Shown: one piece after another, positions 7,565 through 16,612 of the stretch
Layout of the letters: each line of letters opens with the position of its first letter
Position numbering within the stretch: position 1 is the stretch's first letter
Source: Arthrobacter sp. Leaf234
GTDB lineage: Bacteria > Actinomycetota > Actinomycetes > Actinomycetales > Micrococcaceae
Length of the DNA: 64,000 nt
Assembly (NCBI RefSeq): GCF_001422665.1
Contig: NZ_LMLU01000001.1
Location: forward strand, 153,282 to 217,281
Direction: 5' to 3'
Notes under the pieces: generated by a model
What the model was told of the DNA's origin: nothing
Database searches by the model: none
Seen by the model: the letters and a program-made list of their open reading frames with translations, nothing else
Position numbers and translations under genes: made by a program

Positions 7565-8115
7565 AGCGCGTCCGATTCGTTGGGGTGTACGAGTTCCTTC
7601 AGCTTGAGCAGTCCCCGCCGCTGCAACTGCTTGACCGATCCCGCCGATCTCCCCAGGATCCCGGCCACCTGGTCGATCGGCAGTTCGGCGACGATGCGGA
7701 GCAGGAGCACATCACGCTGCTCGTCGTTGAGCTGGGCGAGCATGCTTCCCGCACCTCCGAGGTCGAGCTGCCCGAGGGCCACGGTCTCGGCGGAGTCCGT
7801 CAGCCGCGTGTCACCGTCCGCCTCGTAGCCGACGACCACGGGTGTCCGGGTCCTCCTCCGCACCTCGTCCACGTACCGGGCGTGCGCGACGGAGAACGTG
7901 AAGGTCCGGAGTCCGGCGAGCCCCCCTGCCACGGTGTCGAGTTTCGAGAAGACGGTGAGGAACACCTCCTGGGTCAGGGCTTCCGGATCCTCGGAGCCGC
8001 GCCCCGCGAAGTAGCCCAGCACGGCCGGACCGAGCGCCTGGTAGAGGAGGGAGAAGGCCGCGGGTTCGCCTGCTTGAGCGCGGGTGAGCGCATCCTCAGG
8101 CAGCGGTGTGACCAC
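7561..8115 (-). CDS. ECF-family RNA polymerase sigma factor
   Basis: 184 residues with a sigma region 2 (ALTQEVFLTVFSKLD ... LRTFTFSVAHARYVDEVRR) and a region 4 helix-turn-helix (LNDEQRDVLLLRIVAELPID, QVAGILGRSAGSVKQLQRRG). This domain layout is that of extracytoplasmic-function sigma factors. GTG start at 8115, with AAGGA 7 nt upstream. It is co-translated with the downstream putative anti-sigma gene. Region 2.1 (AGEPAAFSLLYQALGPAVLGYF) is intact. Its regulon and signal are unknown; no copy of its own promoter could be recognised in the 90 bp upstream. Confidence 0.88.
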   Translation of the reverse strand: MVTPLPEDALTRAQAGEPAAFSLLYQALGPAVLGYFAGRGSEDPEALTQEVFLTVFSKLDTVAGGLAGLRTFTFSVAHARYVDEVRRRTRTPVVVGYEADGDTRLTDSAETVALGQLDLGGAGSMLAQLNDEQRDVLLLRIVAELPIDQVAGILGRSAGSVKQLQRRGLLKLKELVHPNESDAL

Positions 8116-8209
8116 GGTCTATTCCTTGTTCGGGCGGGGCGGCGACACCATCGTAACCGCTCTGTCCCACCCGCAGGCTCCGGCCTCGAAGGCCTGCGGC
8201 AAAGAAAAG

Positions 8210-8249
8210 GCCGCACCGAGGCCCGTTGGGGGATAAGCCTCGGTGCGGC
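8210..8249 (-). terminator. Rho-independent terminator of the arabinose/sugar ABC operon
   Basis: A perfect 13-bp stem (gccgcaccgaggc at 8210-8222 with 8237-8249) is followed on the minus strand by CTTTTCTTT. It lies 55 nt after the mmsB stop. A second smaller inverted repeat (ccgcaggc/gcctgcgg, 8171-8199) follows just downstream, before the sigma-factor promoter region. Confidence 0.85.
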
Positions 8250-8304
8250 GCTTACATACTGGTAATCGACGGGCGGGACGCCCTCTCCGGTTTTTTCTTC
8301 CCGC

Positions 8305-9540
8305 CTACTTCAGGGCGCTGGATGCGCGGCGCTTGTTGAAGACGTCGAAGCCGACGGCGAGCAGCAGCACCATGCCCTTGATGAACTGCTGGTAGTCGAT
8401 GCCGACGCCCAGCAGGGACATGCCGTTGTTGAGCACGCCCATGATGAGGCCGCCGGTGATGGCACCGATGACCGTTCCCACCCCGCCCGTCACGGCCGCC
8501 CCGCCGATGAACGCCGCCGCGATGGCGTCGAGCTCGAAGAGGTTGCCCGCACCCGGGCCGGCGGAGTTGAGCCGGCCGGTGAAGATCAGTCCCGCCAGTG
8601 CCGCGAGCACGCCCATGTTCACGAAGAGCATGAAGTCGATGCGCTTGGTGTTGACGCCGGAGAGCTGGGCCGCCTGGAGATTGCCACCACGGGCGTAGAC
8701 GTGGCGACCGAACACGCTGTTGCTCATGACGAGGCTGTAGGCGACGATCAGGATCCCGAGCACCACCAGCACGATCGGCGTCCCGCTGCGGGAACCGGCC
8801 AGCAGGTAGGTCAGTCCCAGGATGAGGACGGCGATGAACGCCAGCTTGGTGAAGAACCACGCCGCGGGCTCATCCTCGAGGGCGAGGCGGGCGCGCGTGG
8901 CCCGCCCCCGGAGCTGGCTGACCACGAGCAGGACGACGGCGATCACGCCGAGGCCCACCGTGGTCCAGTCGAGGATGTTGGTCTCCGCCGGGAAGAGTCC
9001 GGGGAACAGGAAGCCTCCACCGAGCTGGCGGTACTCCTCGGGGAACCCGGTGATGCGCTGGTTCTCGAGGACGATCTGCGTGAGCCCGCGGAAGACGAGC
9101 ATGCCCGCGAGGGTCACGATGAAGGCCGGGATACCGACGTAGGCCACCCAGAAACCCTGCCAGGCGCCCACGAGTCCGCCGATGACGAGGGAGACGATGA
9201 AGGCCAGCCACCAGGGGAAGGACCAGTCCTGCACCATGATCCCGGACATGGCACCGACGAAGGCCGCCACCGATCCGACGGACAGGTCGATGTGCCCGGC
9301 GACGATGATCATGACCATGCCGATGGCCAGGAGCAGGATGTAGCTGTTCTGGACGATGATGTTCGAGACGTTGTCCGGCATCAGCAGCGCGCCGCCGGTC
9401 AGCACCTGGAACAGGGCGACGATGACGATGAGGGCGACGAAGATGCCGATCTGCCGCAGCCGGCTCGTGAGGAAGGCCAGCCCGTGCTTCACGGGAGGCG
9501 GCGGCGCGGTCACCGCGGGGTCCTTGACGGTGGTAGCCAT
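8305..9540 (-). CDS. mmsB: Multiple-monosaccharide ABC transporter permease (MmsB/GguB)
   Basis: Membrane subunit of a CUT2 sugar importer, 411 residues with about 10-11 hydrophobic segments. The BPD_transp_2 signatures GHIDLSVGSVAAFVGA (near residue 85), GIPAFIVTLAGMLVFRG and GGAAVTGGVGTVIGAITGG are present. It is longer than RbsC-type permeases because of an extra central region (VLLVVSQLRGRATRARLALEDEP), which is characteristic of MmsB/GguB. The gene starts 4 nt after the mmsA stop, with AAAGGA before the ATG. Adjacent araBDA genes point to L-arabinose, though this family also takes xylose, galactose and glucose. Confidence 0.93.
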   Translation of the reverse strand: MATTVKDPAVTAPPPPVKHGLAFLTSRLRQIGIFVALIVIVALFQVLTGGALLMPDNVSNIIVQNSYILLLAIGMVMIIVAGHIDLSVGSVAAFVGAMSGIMVQDWSFPWWLAFIVSLVIGGLVGAWQGFWVAYVGIPAFIVTLAGMLVFRGLTQIVLENQRITGFPEEYRQLGGGFLFPGLFPAETNILDWTTVGLGVIAVVLLVVSQLRGRATRARLALEDEPAAWFFTKLAFIAVLILGLTYLLAGSRSGTPIVLVVLGILIVAYSLVMSNSVFGRHVYARGGNLQAAQLSGVNTKRIDFMLFVNMGVLAALAGLIFTGRLNSAGPGAGNLFELDAIAAAFIGGAAVTGGVGTVIGAITGGLIMGVLNNGMSLLGVGIDYQQFIKGMVLLLAVGFDVFNKRRASSALK

Positions 9541-9544
9541 GGAG

Positions 9545-11074
9545 TCAGTCCTTTTCCTTGGTCATGTACTGCATGAGGAGTTCGGGGGTCGCCTGCCCGA
9601 TGGGCACTTCCGCGGTGATGCGGCCTTCGGCGAGGGTGTAGATGCGGTCGCAGATGCCGAGCAGCTCGGGCAGCTCGGAGGAGATCACGATGACGGCCTT
9701 CCCCTCGGCGGCGAGGCGGTTGATGATCGTGTAGATCTCGTACTTGGCGCCGACGTCGATCCCGCGGGTGGGCTCGTCGAGGATCAGGACGTCGGGGTCC
9801 GAGAACATCCACTTGGAGAGCACCACCTTCTGCTGGTTCCCGCCCGAGAGCTTGCCGGTGATGGCCGTGACCGTCGGGGCCTTGATGTTCATGGACCGCC
9901 GGTAGTCGCCGGCGACGACGGCTTCACGGCCGCTGTCGACCCAGCCGCGCTTCGCGAGCTTGCCGAGGGCGGCACCGGACACGTTGCGCTTGATGTCGTC
10001 GATCAGGTTGAGGCCGTACTTCTTGCGGTCCTCCGTGGCGTACGCGATGCCGTGCCGGATCGCCTCGCCGACGGTGCGCGCCGTGATCGGAGCACCGTTC
10101 TTGTAGAGCGTCCCGGTGATGTTCGAGCCGTAGCTGCGGCCGAAGATGCTCATGGCGAGTTCGGTGCGGCCTGCACCCATGAGGCCGGCGATGCCGACCA
10201 CCTCGCCGGCACGCACGGAGAGGTTGGCCGCATCGACGACCACGCGGGCGGACTCCTGCGGGTGGTGCACCGTCCAGTCCTCGACGCGGAGCACCTCCTC
10301 GCCGATCACCGGTGTGCGGTCGGGGTAGCGGCTTGCCATGTCACGCCCGACCATCCCCTTGATGATGCGTTCCTCCGTGACGGAGCCGTCGTGCAGGCTC
10401 AGCGTCTCGATGGTGCGGCCGTCACGGAGGATCGTCACGGAGTCCGCGATCGCCCTGATCTCGTTGAGCTTGTGGCTGATGATGATGCTCGTGATGCCCT
10501 CCTTGCGGAGTCCTTTCACGAGCCCGAGGAGGTGCGCGGAATCCTCGTCGTTCAGGGCTGCGGTGGGCTCGTCGAGGATCAGCAGCTTGACGTTCTTGGA
10601 CAGCGCCTTCGCGATCTCCACGAGCTGCTGCTTCCCCACGCCGATGTCACCGGCACGGACCACGGGATTGAGGTCGAGCCCCACGCGGCGGAGGAGCTTG
10701 GCCGCCTCCAGGTTGGTCTCGTTCCAGTCGATGAACCCGCGCTTCTCGCGCTCGTTGCCGAGGAAGATGTTCTCGGCGACGGAGAGGAACGGGGACAGGG
10801 CCAGTTCCTGGTGGATGATGACGATCCCGTCGCGTTCGCTGTCGCGGATGTCCTTGAATTCGACGACCCCGCCCTCGAACTCGATGTCGCCGTCGTACGT
10901 GCCGTGGGGGTAGACCCCGGACAGCACCTTCATGAGGGTCGACTTGCCGGCCCCGTTCTCCCCGCAGATCGCGTGGACTTCTCCGCGCGCGACGTCGAGG
11001 TTGACGTCCTGCAGTGCCTTCACGCCAGGGAAGGTCTTGGTGATGCGGCGCATCCTGAGGATGTTCTCCGCCAT
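9545..11074 (-). CDS. mmsA: Sugar ABC transporter ATP-binding protein (MmsA/GguA)
   Basis: A 509-residue protein with two ABC domains in tandem, standard for CUT2 importers. Domain 1 has Walker [10 protein letters not shown] and Walker [12 protein letters not shown]. Its signature is [14 protein letters not shown]. Domain 2 has a degenerate Walker A ([11 protein letters not shown]), as usual in this family, plus signature [14 protein letters not shown] and Walker [15 protein letters not shown]. It powers uptake through MmsB. It is separated from chvE by a strong intercistronic hairpin, which would lower its expression relative to the binding protein. Confidence 0.95.
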   Translation of the reverse strand: MAENILRMRRITKTFPGVKALQDVNLDVARGEVHAICGENGAGKSTLMKVLSGVYPHGTYDGDIEFEGGVVEFKDIRDSERDGIVIIHQELALSPFLSVAENIFLGNEREKRGFIDWNETNLEAAKLLRRVGLDLNPVVRAGDIGVGKQQLVEIAKALSKNVKLLILDEPTAALNDEDSAHLLGLVKGLRKEGITSIIISHKLNEIRAIADSVTILRDGRTIETLSLHDGSVTEERIIKGMVGRDMASRYPDRTPVIGEEVLRVEDWTVHHPQESARVVVDAANLSVRAGEVVGIAGLMGAGRTELAMSIFGRSYGSNITGTLYKNGAPITARTVGEAIRHGIAYATEDRKKYGLNLIDDIKRNVSGAALGKLAKRGWVDSGREAVVAGDYRRSMNIKAPTVTAITGKLSGGNQQKVVLSKWMFSDPDVLILDEPTRGIDVGAKYEIYTIINRLAAEGKAVIVISSELPELLGICDRIYTLAEGRITAEVPIGQATPELLMQYMTKEKD

Positions 11075-11130
11075 GGTCGAGCCTCGCTTACTTGAGTGGA
11101 AGTCCCGGCAGGGGCCGGGCGAGGTACAGC

Positions 11131-11170
11131 GCCTGTGGCTCCGGACCAGGGTCGGTCCGGAGCCACAGGC
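11131..11170 (-). other. Intercistronic hairpin between chvE and mmsA
   Basis: Perfect 17-bp inverted repeat with a 6-nt loop (11131-11147 with 11154-11170), beginning 21 nt after the chvE stop. No U-tract follows on the minus strand. It is therefore more likely a 3'-end stabiliser or partial terminator giving excess binding protein than a full stop. Confidence 0.75.
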
Positions 11171-11191
11171 ATCATGGGTGCTGCGGGACGG

Positions 11192-12310
11192 CTACTTGAG
11201 CTCGTCCTCGGTGTAGTAGCCGGTCTCGACGAGCGCGGCCTCGTAGTTGTCGACCGTGACGATCTGCGACTCGAGCAGGTAGGACGGGACGATCTTCTCG
11301 CCGTTGTCGTACGTCTCGGTGTCGTTGACCTCGGGCTCCTCGCCCTTCATGAGGGCGTCCACCATGGTGACGGCCTGCTTGCCGAGCTCGCGGACGTCCT
11401 TGAAGATCGTCGAGTACTGCTCGTCGGCGATGATCGACTTCACGGAGCCGACCTCGGCGTCCTGGCCGGTGACGACCGGGAGGTCGTCCGCGGAGTAGCC
11501 GCCGGAGGTCAGGGCCGAGATGATGCCGATGGACAGGCCGTCGTAGGGCGACAGGACGCCCTCGAGCTGCTCACCGCCACCGACCGTGAGGAGATCCTCC
11601 ATGCGGTCCTGCGCGGTGTCGGGGAGCCAGCGGAGGATCGCGGCCTGCTCGAACTCGGTCTGGCCGCTGGGCACGCGCAGCACGCCGCTGTCGAGGTAGG
11701 GCTGGAGGGTCTTCATGGCGCCGTCCCAGAAGAAGGTCGCGTTGTTGTCGTCCGGGCTGCCGGCGAAGAGCTCGACGTCGAACGGCCCTTCCTCGCCGGT
11801 CTCGGCGCCCTCGGCGTCGAGGATCCCGAGGCCCGTCAGGAGGGAGGTGGCCTGCTGGACGCCGACCTCCTCGTTGTCGAAGGTGGTGTAGTAGTCCACG
11901 GTGTCGGAGCCGTTGATGAGGCGGTCGTAGGCGATGACGGGGATGTCCTGCTCCTCCGCCTGGTCCAGCACGCTCGTCAGCGTGGTGCCGTCGATCGAGG
12001 CGACGACCAGGGCCTTCACGCCGCCGTTGATCATGTTTTCGATCTGGCTGACCTGGGTGGGGATGTCGTCGTTGGCGTACTGGAGGTCGACCTCGTAGCC
12101 GAGGTCCTCCAGCTGGCTCTTGACGTTCTCGCCGTCGGCGATCCATCGCTCCGACTGCTGCGTGGGCATGGCCACACCGATCTTGGCGCCCTCGTTGGAG
12201 CCGCCCTCCGCAGCGGCGTCGTCGCCGCCGCCCCTGCTTCCACCGCAGGCGGTGAGGCTGAGGGTCAGGATGCTGGCGGCCGCGATGCCGGCCAGGTATT
12301 TCCGATTCAT
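11192..12310 (-). CDS. chvE: Sugar-binding lipoprotein (ChvE-like)
   Basis: 372 residues. A lipoprotein signal peptide ends with the lipobox LSLTACGG (Cys about residue 22). A two-lobe periplasmic-binding fold of the galactose/ribose type follows: [79 protein letters not shown]. The ASPDDNNA-type segment and length match ChvE, the multiple-monosaccharide binding protein. It captures sugar outside the membrane for MmsA/MmsB. It is the first transporter gene after araA (58-nt gap) and probably shares the arabinose mRNA. Confidence 0.93.
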   Translation of the reverse strand: MNRKYLAGIAAASILTLSLTACGGSRGGGDDAAAEGGSNEGAKIGVAMPTQQSERWIADGENVKSQLEDLGYEVDLQYANDDIPTQVSQIENMINGGVKALVVASIDGTTLTSVLDQAEEQDIPVIAYDRLINGSDTVDYYTTFDNEEVGVQQATSLLTGLGILDAEGAETGEEGPFDVELFAGSPDDNNATFFWDGAMKTLQPYLDSGVLRVPSGQTEFEQAAILRWLPDTAQDRMEDLLTVGGGEQLEGVLSPYDGLSIGIISALTSGGYSADDLPVVTGQDAEVGSVKSIIADEQYSTIFKDVRELGKQAVTMVDALMKGEEPEVNDTETYDNGEKIVPSYLLESQIVTVDNYEAALVETGYYTEDELK

Positions 12311-12368
12311 GGTGGAACTTTCTTGTGAGTGGTTTCCGGCGGCAGTGCCGGCTTTCGGGGAGTGGCTT

Positions 12369-13883
12369 CTACAGTTTCTGCGCGAGCCGATAGTACGCGG
12401 CGTTCCAGCGCAGCTCGCGCTGGAAGTCCCGCAGCTTCGTGTCGGCGTCGATCCGCAGCAGTTCGACCTCGGCGATGTCCGCGAAGTCCTCGAAGACCTC
12501 GAGGCCCACCGCGGTGGTGAGGACGGTGTGGTGCGCGGCGCCGGCGCTCAGCCAGGCCGCCGCGGACGTCTCGAGGCTCGGCTCCGGCTTCCAGACTGCG
12601 CGCGCGACCGGCAGGTTGGGCAGCGGGGCGTCCGGCGGGACGACCTCGACGGCGTTGGCCGTGAGGCGGAAGCGGTCCCGCATGTCGGACATCGCGACGA
12701 CGACGCCGGCTCCGGCGTCCGTGTCGAACACGAGCCGCACCGGATCCTCCTTGCCGCCGATCCCGAGCGGGTGCACCTCGAGGGAGGGCTTCGACGTGGT
12801 GAGGGTGGGGCAGATCTCGAGCATGTGCGCGCCGAGGATCTTCTCCTCCCCCGGCGTCAGGTGATACGTGTAGTCCTCCATGAGGGAGGCGCCGCCGGGG
12901 AGTCCGGAGCCCATGACCTTCGCGGCACGGACGAGGACGGCGGTCTTCCAGTCGCCTTCGGCCCCGAAGCCGTAGCCACGGGCCATGAGCCGCTGCACGG
13001 CGAGGCCGGGCAGCTGCCGGAGCGCGCCGAGGTCCTCGAAGTTGGTGGTGAACGCACCGAAACCGCCCTCCTCGAGGAAGGACAGCAGACCGAGTTCCTG
13101 GCGGGCACCATAGCGCAGCGACTCGTGGCGGTCACCTCCCCGGCGCAGTTCCGGGACCACGTCGTAGGTCTCCTCGTACTCGGCCACGAGGGCGTCGACG
13201 TCGTCGTCCGACTGTGCCTCGACCGCCGCGACGAGGTCGTTGACGCCCCACGTGTTGATGGAGACGCCGAAGCGGAGCTCTGCCTCGGTCTTGTCCCCCT
13301 CGGTGACAGCGACGTTGCGCATGTTGTCGCCGAAGCGGGCCACCTTGAGCTCGTGGACGGCGGCCCAGCCGGCGGCGGCGCGCTGCCACGAGGCGACCTT
13401 CGCGCAGACGTCGGGACTGCTGACGTGCCCGACGACGGTCTTCCGCGGCACCCCGAGGCGCGACTGGATGTACCCGAACTCGCGGTCGCCGTGCGCGGCC
13501 TGGTTGAGGTTCATGAAGTCGAAGTCGATCTCGGCCCACGGCAGCGCCACGTTGATCTGCGTGTGCAGGTGCAGCAGCGGCTTGCGGAGGGCGTCGAGGC
13601 CCGCGATCCACATCTTGGCGGGGCTGAAGGTGTGCATCCAGGCGATCACGCCGATCGCGTGGTCCGCCGCGTTGGCCTCGAGCGCCATGCGGCGGATCGA
13701 GGCGGAGTCCTTGAGGGTCGGCTTCCACACGACCTTCACGGGGAGCCCCGAGTCCGCGAGCATCCGCACGATCTCCTGGGACTGCTCCGCGACCTGCTGC
13801 AGGGTCTCCTCGCCGTAGAGGTCCTGGCTGCCGGTGAGGAACCAGACTTCGTAGGTGTCGAGGGTGGTGCTGAGCGGGCTCAT
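12369..13883 (-). CDS. araA: L-arabinose isomerase
   Basis: Converts L-arabinose to L-ribulose in the cytoplasm. 504 residues, the usual length. The N-terminus [38 protein letters not shown]-like segment ([16 protein letters not shown]), LLHLHTQ and the conserved [15 protein letters not shown] and DYTYHL blocks are all present; metal-ligand Glu/His residues lie in [17 protein letters not shown] and the later HMLEICPT region. The start overlaps the araD stop (ATGA). Gene order araB-araD-araA matches other Micrococcaceae/actinobacterial arabinose operons. Confidence 0.97.
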   Translation of the reverse strand: MSPLSTTLDTYEVWFLTGSQDLYGEETLQQVAEQSQEIVRMLADSGLPVKVVWKPTLKDSASIRRMALEANAADHAIGVIAWMHTFSPAKMWIAGLDALRKPLLHLHTQINVALPWAEIDFDFMNLNQAAHGDREFGYIQSRLGVPRKTVVGHVSSPDVCAKVASWQRAAAGWAAVHELKVARFGDNMRNVAVTEGDKTEAELRFGVSINTWGVNDLVAAVEAQSDDDVDALVAEYEETYDVVPELRRGGDRHESLRYGARQELGLLSFLEEGGFGAFTTNFEDLGALRQLPGLAVQRLMARGYGFGAEGDWKTAVLVRAAKVMGSGLPGGASLMEDYTYHLTPGEEKILGAHMLEICPTLTTSKPSLEVHPLGIGGKEDPVRLVFDTDAGAGVVVAMSDMRDRFRLTANAVEVVPPDAPLPNLPVARAVWKPEPSLETSAAAWLSAGAAHHTVLTTAVGLEVFEDFADIAEVELLRIDADTKLRDFQRELRWNAAYYRLAQKL

Positions 13884-14608
13884 GCTGGGGCTCCTGGGGT
13901 CGAGGGCTGACCGTACACGTTCTGGTACCGGTCGAAGAGTGAGTCGATGTGCTCGGACTGGATCCCGGCGGGCGCACCGAGCTGGCGGGAGATGTGGACG
14001 GTCCGTGCCACGTCCTCGAGCATGACGGCCGCCTTGACGGCATCCTTCGCGTCCCTGCCGATGGTGAAGGGCCCGTGGCTCTTCATGAGCACGCCGCGTG
14101 AGCGGTGGCCGGTGAGGGTGTCCACGATGCCGCGGCCGATCGAATCGTCACCGATGATCGCGAACGGACCCACCGGGATCTCCCCGCCGAACTCGTCCGC
14201 CATGGCCGTGATCACGCAGGGGATCGGCTCGCCGCGGGCGGCCCAGGCGACGGCGTAGGTGGAGTGCGTGTGCACCACGCCGCCGACGTCGGGCATGTGG
14301 CGGTAGACGTACGCGTGGGCGGCGGTGTCGCTCGAGGGCGACCGCTCGGATCCGGGAGTGCCGTCGACGACGTTGCCGTCGAGGTCGCAGAGGATCTGGT
14401 TCTCCGGCGCCAGCTCGTCGTAGCTGACGCCGGAGGGCTTGATGACGAACAGGTCGGCGCCCGGCACGCGGCCGGAGACGTTCCCGCCCGTCCAGACGAC
14501 GAGTCCGTAGCGCACGAGTTCGGCGTGGAGGGCGGCGACGTCCTCCCGGACGGCGAGGATCGCCGCCTCGACCTCGGGGCTGAAGGTCGCGGGGGTCGAG
14601 GTGCTCAT
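13880..14608 (-). CDS. araD: L-ribulose-5-phosphate 4-epimerase
   Basis: Class II aldolase fold enzyme, 242 residues, converting L-ribulose 5-phosphate to D-xylulose 5-phosphate. Visible motifs are [15 protein letters not shown] and [13 protein letters not shown]. The zinc-binding [14 protein letters not shown] and a third His in [13 protein letters not shown] complete the metal site. It overlaps araB (ATGA at its start) and araA (ATGA at its end), so all three are translationally coupled. Confidence 0.95.
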   Translation of the reverse strand: MSTSTPATFSPEVEAAILAVREDVAALHAELVRYGLVVWTGGNVSGRVPGADLFVIKPSGVSYDELAPENQILCDLDGNVVDGTPGSERSPSSDTAAHAYVYRHMPDVGGVVHTHSTYAVAWAARGEPIPCVITAMADEFGGEIPVGPFAIIGDDSIGRGIVDTLTGHRSRGVLMKSHGPFTIGRDAKDAVKAAVMLEDVARTVHISRQLGAPAGIQSEHIDSLFDRYQNVYGQPSTPGAPA

Positions 14609-16332
14609 GCCGACACCGCCTGCGGGGCAGCGGCGGTGCGGGCCGCACGGCGCAGGGCTTTGAGCCGGTGCATGACGTCGTTGGTGCCGCGGCCGAAGTA
14701 GTCGTGCAGGTCGGTGTATTCGCGGTACAAGGCGTCGTACGCGTCGGCCCTCTCCGGGTCAGGGGTGTAGGCGGCGCGGTCCAGGTGGCCCATCGCCGCG
14801 GCTGCCGCGTGGATGTCCTCGTACGCACCGGCGGCGACGGCGGCATGGATGGCGGAGCCGAGGGCGGGGCCCTGCGCGCTGCCGATCACGGAGATGGGCA
14901 TGTTCAGGACGTCCGCGTAGACCTGCATGAGGAACGGGTTCCGGATGAGCCCGCCGGCGGCGACGAACTCCGTCACCGGGACGCCGGACGCGTTGAAGGT
15001 CTCGACGATCTTCCGGGTGCCGAACGCCGTGGACTCCAGCAGCGCACGGTAGACCTCGTGCGGCTTGGTCGCGAGGGTGAGGCCCACGATCGTCCCGGAC
15101 AGCTCGTGGTCCACCAGGACGGACCGGTTGCCGGAGTGCCAGTCGAGGGCCACCAGGCCGTGGGCGCCGACGGGTTCCCCCTGCGCCTGCCCGGTGAGGT
15201 GCTCGTGCACGCTGAGTCCCTCTGCCGCAGCGGCATCCCGGATCTCCCCCGGCACCTGGTTCGCGACGAACCACGCGAAGATGTCGCCGACGCCGGACTG
15301 GCCGGCCTCGTAGCCGTAGAAGCCCGCCACGATCCCGCCGTCGACGACGCCGCACATGCCCGGTACCTCGCTCAGGCGGTCGGAGTTCATGACGTGGCAG
15401 GTGGAGGTACCCATGATGGCCACCATCTGGCCCGGGTCCGTGGCCTGCGCCGCGGGAGCGGTGACGTGGGCGTCCACGTTCCCGACGGCGACGGCGATGC
15501 CCGCGGGCAGGCCCGTCCAGGCGGCGGCCTCCTCGGAGAGGGATCCCGCCCTCGACGCCAGGGCGCCGATGGTGTGCTCCACCTTGTCGCGGGCGAAGCC
15601 GGCGAAGTCGGGGTTGAGTGCGGCGAGGAACTCCTCGGACGGATAGGCGCCGTCCTGGTAGATGCCCTTGTAGCCCGCGGTGCACGCGTTCCGCACGTAC
15701 TCCCCCGTGAGCTGCCAGACGATCCAGTCGGCAGCCTCGACCCAGTGCTCCATGACGTCGTACAGCTCGCGGTCCTCCTCGAGCAGCTGGAGGCCCTTGG
15801 CGAACTCCCACTCGCTGGAGATGAGCCCGCCGTAGCGGGGCAGCCACGCCTCGCCGCGTGCGGCCGCGAGCTCGTTGATGCGGTTGGCCTGCGCCTGGGC
15901 CGCGTGGTGCTTCCACAGCTTCACGTAGGCGTGGGGGCGGCCCTCGTAGCCCGGCACCTCGTTGAGGGGGGTGCCGTCCGCGAGGGTGGGCACCATGGTG
16001 CACGCGGTGAAGTCGGTGGCGATGCCGACGACGTCCTGCGGGTCGATGCCCGCCTCGCGGACGGCGGCGGGGACCGCGGAGCGGAGGACGTCGACGTAGT
16101 CGGAGGGCACCTGCAGGGCCCACTCGGGCGGCAGCTGCGCACCCGTGGCCGCGAGCGTGGTGTCCATGACGGCGTGGGGGTACTCGAGCGTCGCGGCACC
16201 GAGTTCGGCACCGTCGGAGACGCGGACGACGACGGCACGGCCGGACAGGGTGCCGTAGTCGACGCCGATCACGTAGGTATCGCCGCCGGCACCGGCCGAA
16301 GTCGTCGCGGAGCCCGGGGTGGAGTCACTCAA
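14605..16332 (-). CDS. araB: Ribulokinase
   Basis: FGGY-family kinase, 575 residues, that phosphorylates L-ribulose. N-terminal YVIGVDYGTLSGRAVVVR, PSDYVDVL, GIATDFTACTMVP and the ATP-domain segments MGTSTCHVMNSD and FVAAGGLIRNPFLMQ are typical of AraB. The start is a TTG, the first codon with a spaced AGAGG upstream (8 nt). The gene leads the arabinose operon and lies directly behind a promoter with two LacI-type operators, so it should be induced by arabinose through the adjacent repressor. Confidence 0.96.
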   Translation of the reverse strand: MSDSTPGSATTSAGAGGDTYVIGVDYGTLSGRAVVVRVSDGAELGAATLEYPHAVMDTTLAATGAQLPPEWALQVPSDYVDVLRSAVPAAVREAGIDPQDVVGIATDFTACTMVPTLADGTPLNEVPGYEGRPHAYVKLWKHHAAQAQANRINELAAARGEAWLPRYGGLISSEWEFAKGLQLLEEDRELYDVMEHWVEAADWIVWQLTGEYVRNACTAGYKGIYQDGAYPSEEFLAALNPDFAGFARDKVEHTIGALASRAGSLSEEAAAWTGLPAGIAVAVGNVDAHVTAPAAQATDPGQMVAIMGTSTCHVMNSDRLSEVPGMCGVVDGGIVAGFYGYEAGQSGVGDIFAWFVANQVPGEIRDAAAAEGLSVHEHLTGQAQGEPVGAHGLVALDWHSGNRSVLVDHELSGTIVGLTLATKPHEVYRALLESTAFGTRKIVETFNASGVPVTEFVAAGGLIRNPFLMQVYADVLNMPISVIGSAQGPALGSAIHAAVAAGAYEDIHAAAAAMGHLDRAAYTPDPERADAYDALYREYTDLHDYFGRGTNDVMHRLKALRRAARTAAAPQAVSA

Positions 16333-16408
16333 GGGAAGGACCTCTTTGTTCTTCTCGAGACCGCGAAGCGATGCTCTGGTGGATCGGAGAGCTGTACGTG
16401 ATCGGCCA

Positions 16409-16473
16409 TGTGACCGTTCACATCAACGGCTAACAGTGTAGGTCCTTCCGGGTGGGCTGTGTCAACGGTCACG
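16409..16473 (-). promoter_or_regulatory. araB promoter with two LacI-type operators
   Basis: Minus strand: -35 TTGACA (16460-16465), 19-bp spacer, -10 TACACT (16435-16440). One operator, TGTGAACGGTCACA (16409-16422), lies just downstream of the expected transcription start. A second, weaker copy (CGTGACCGTTGACA, 16460-16473) covers the -35. Both match TGTGA-CG-TCACA dyads used by LacI-family repressors, and their centres are 51 bp apart, close to five helical turns, which would allow looping or cooperative binding by the regulator encoded upstream. Confidence 0.75.
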
Positions 16474-16553
16474 CCCGGGGGACGACCGGCCGAGCTGTCG
16501 TCCCGCCCCGGAACCGGCCCGCGCGAGGGCAGCCGGAGCATGGTTCCACGAGC

Positions 16554-16590
16554 GAGGCGCCCGCACGCCCTGCGGGTGGGACGGCGCCTC
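16554..16590 (-). terminator. Probable terminator after the LacI regulator
   Basis: Nested inverted repeat: outer arms gaggcgc/gcgcctc (16554-16560, 16584-16590) and inner arms cccgca/tgcggg. It lies 23 nt after the regulator stop on the minus strand. No U-tract is present. Confidence 0.5.
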
Positions 16591-16612
16591 GGGCGTCCCG
16601 GTGCCGCAGGGG

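Noticed and set aside
8260-8305. Plus-strand hairpin with T-run (cggttttttc) as a terminator
   Set aside because: The stem is poor and no plus-strand transcript ends there.
9356-11095. Plus-strand open frame of 579 codons across mmsB/mmsA
   Set aside because: Composition is a mirror of the minus-strand ABC genes (runs of Asp/Val/Leu/His); no domain, while both minus-strand products are certain.
14668-16401. Plus-strand open frame of 577 codons opposite araB
   Set aside because: Shadow frame; it also reads through the araB operator region.
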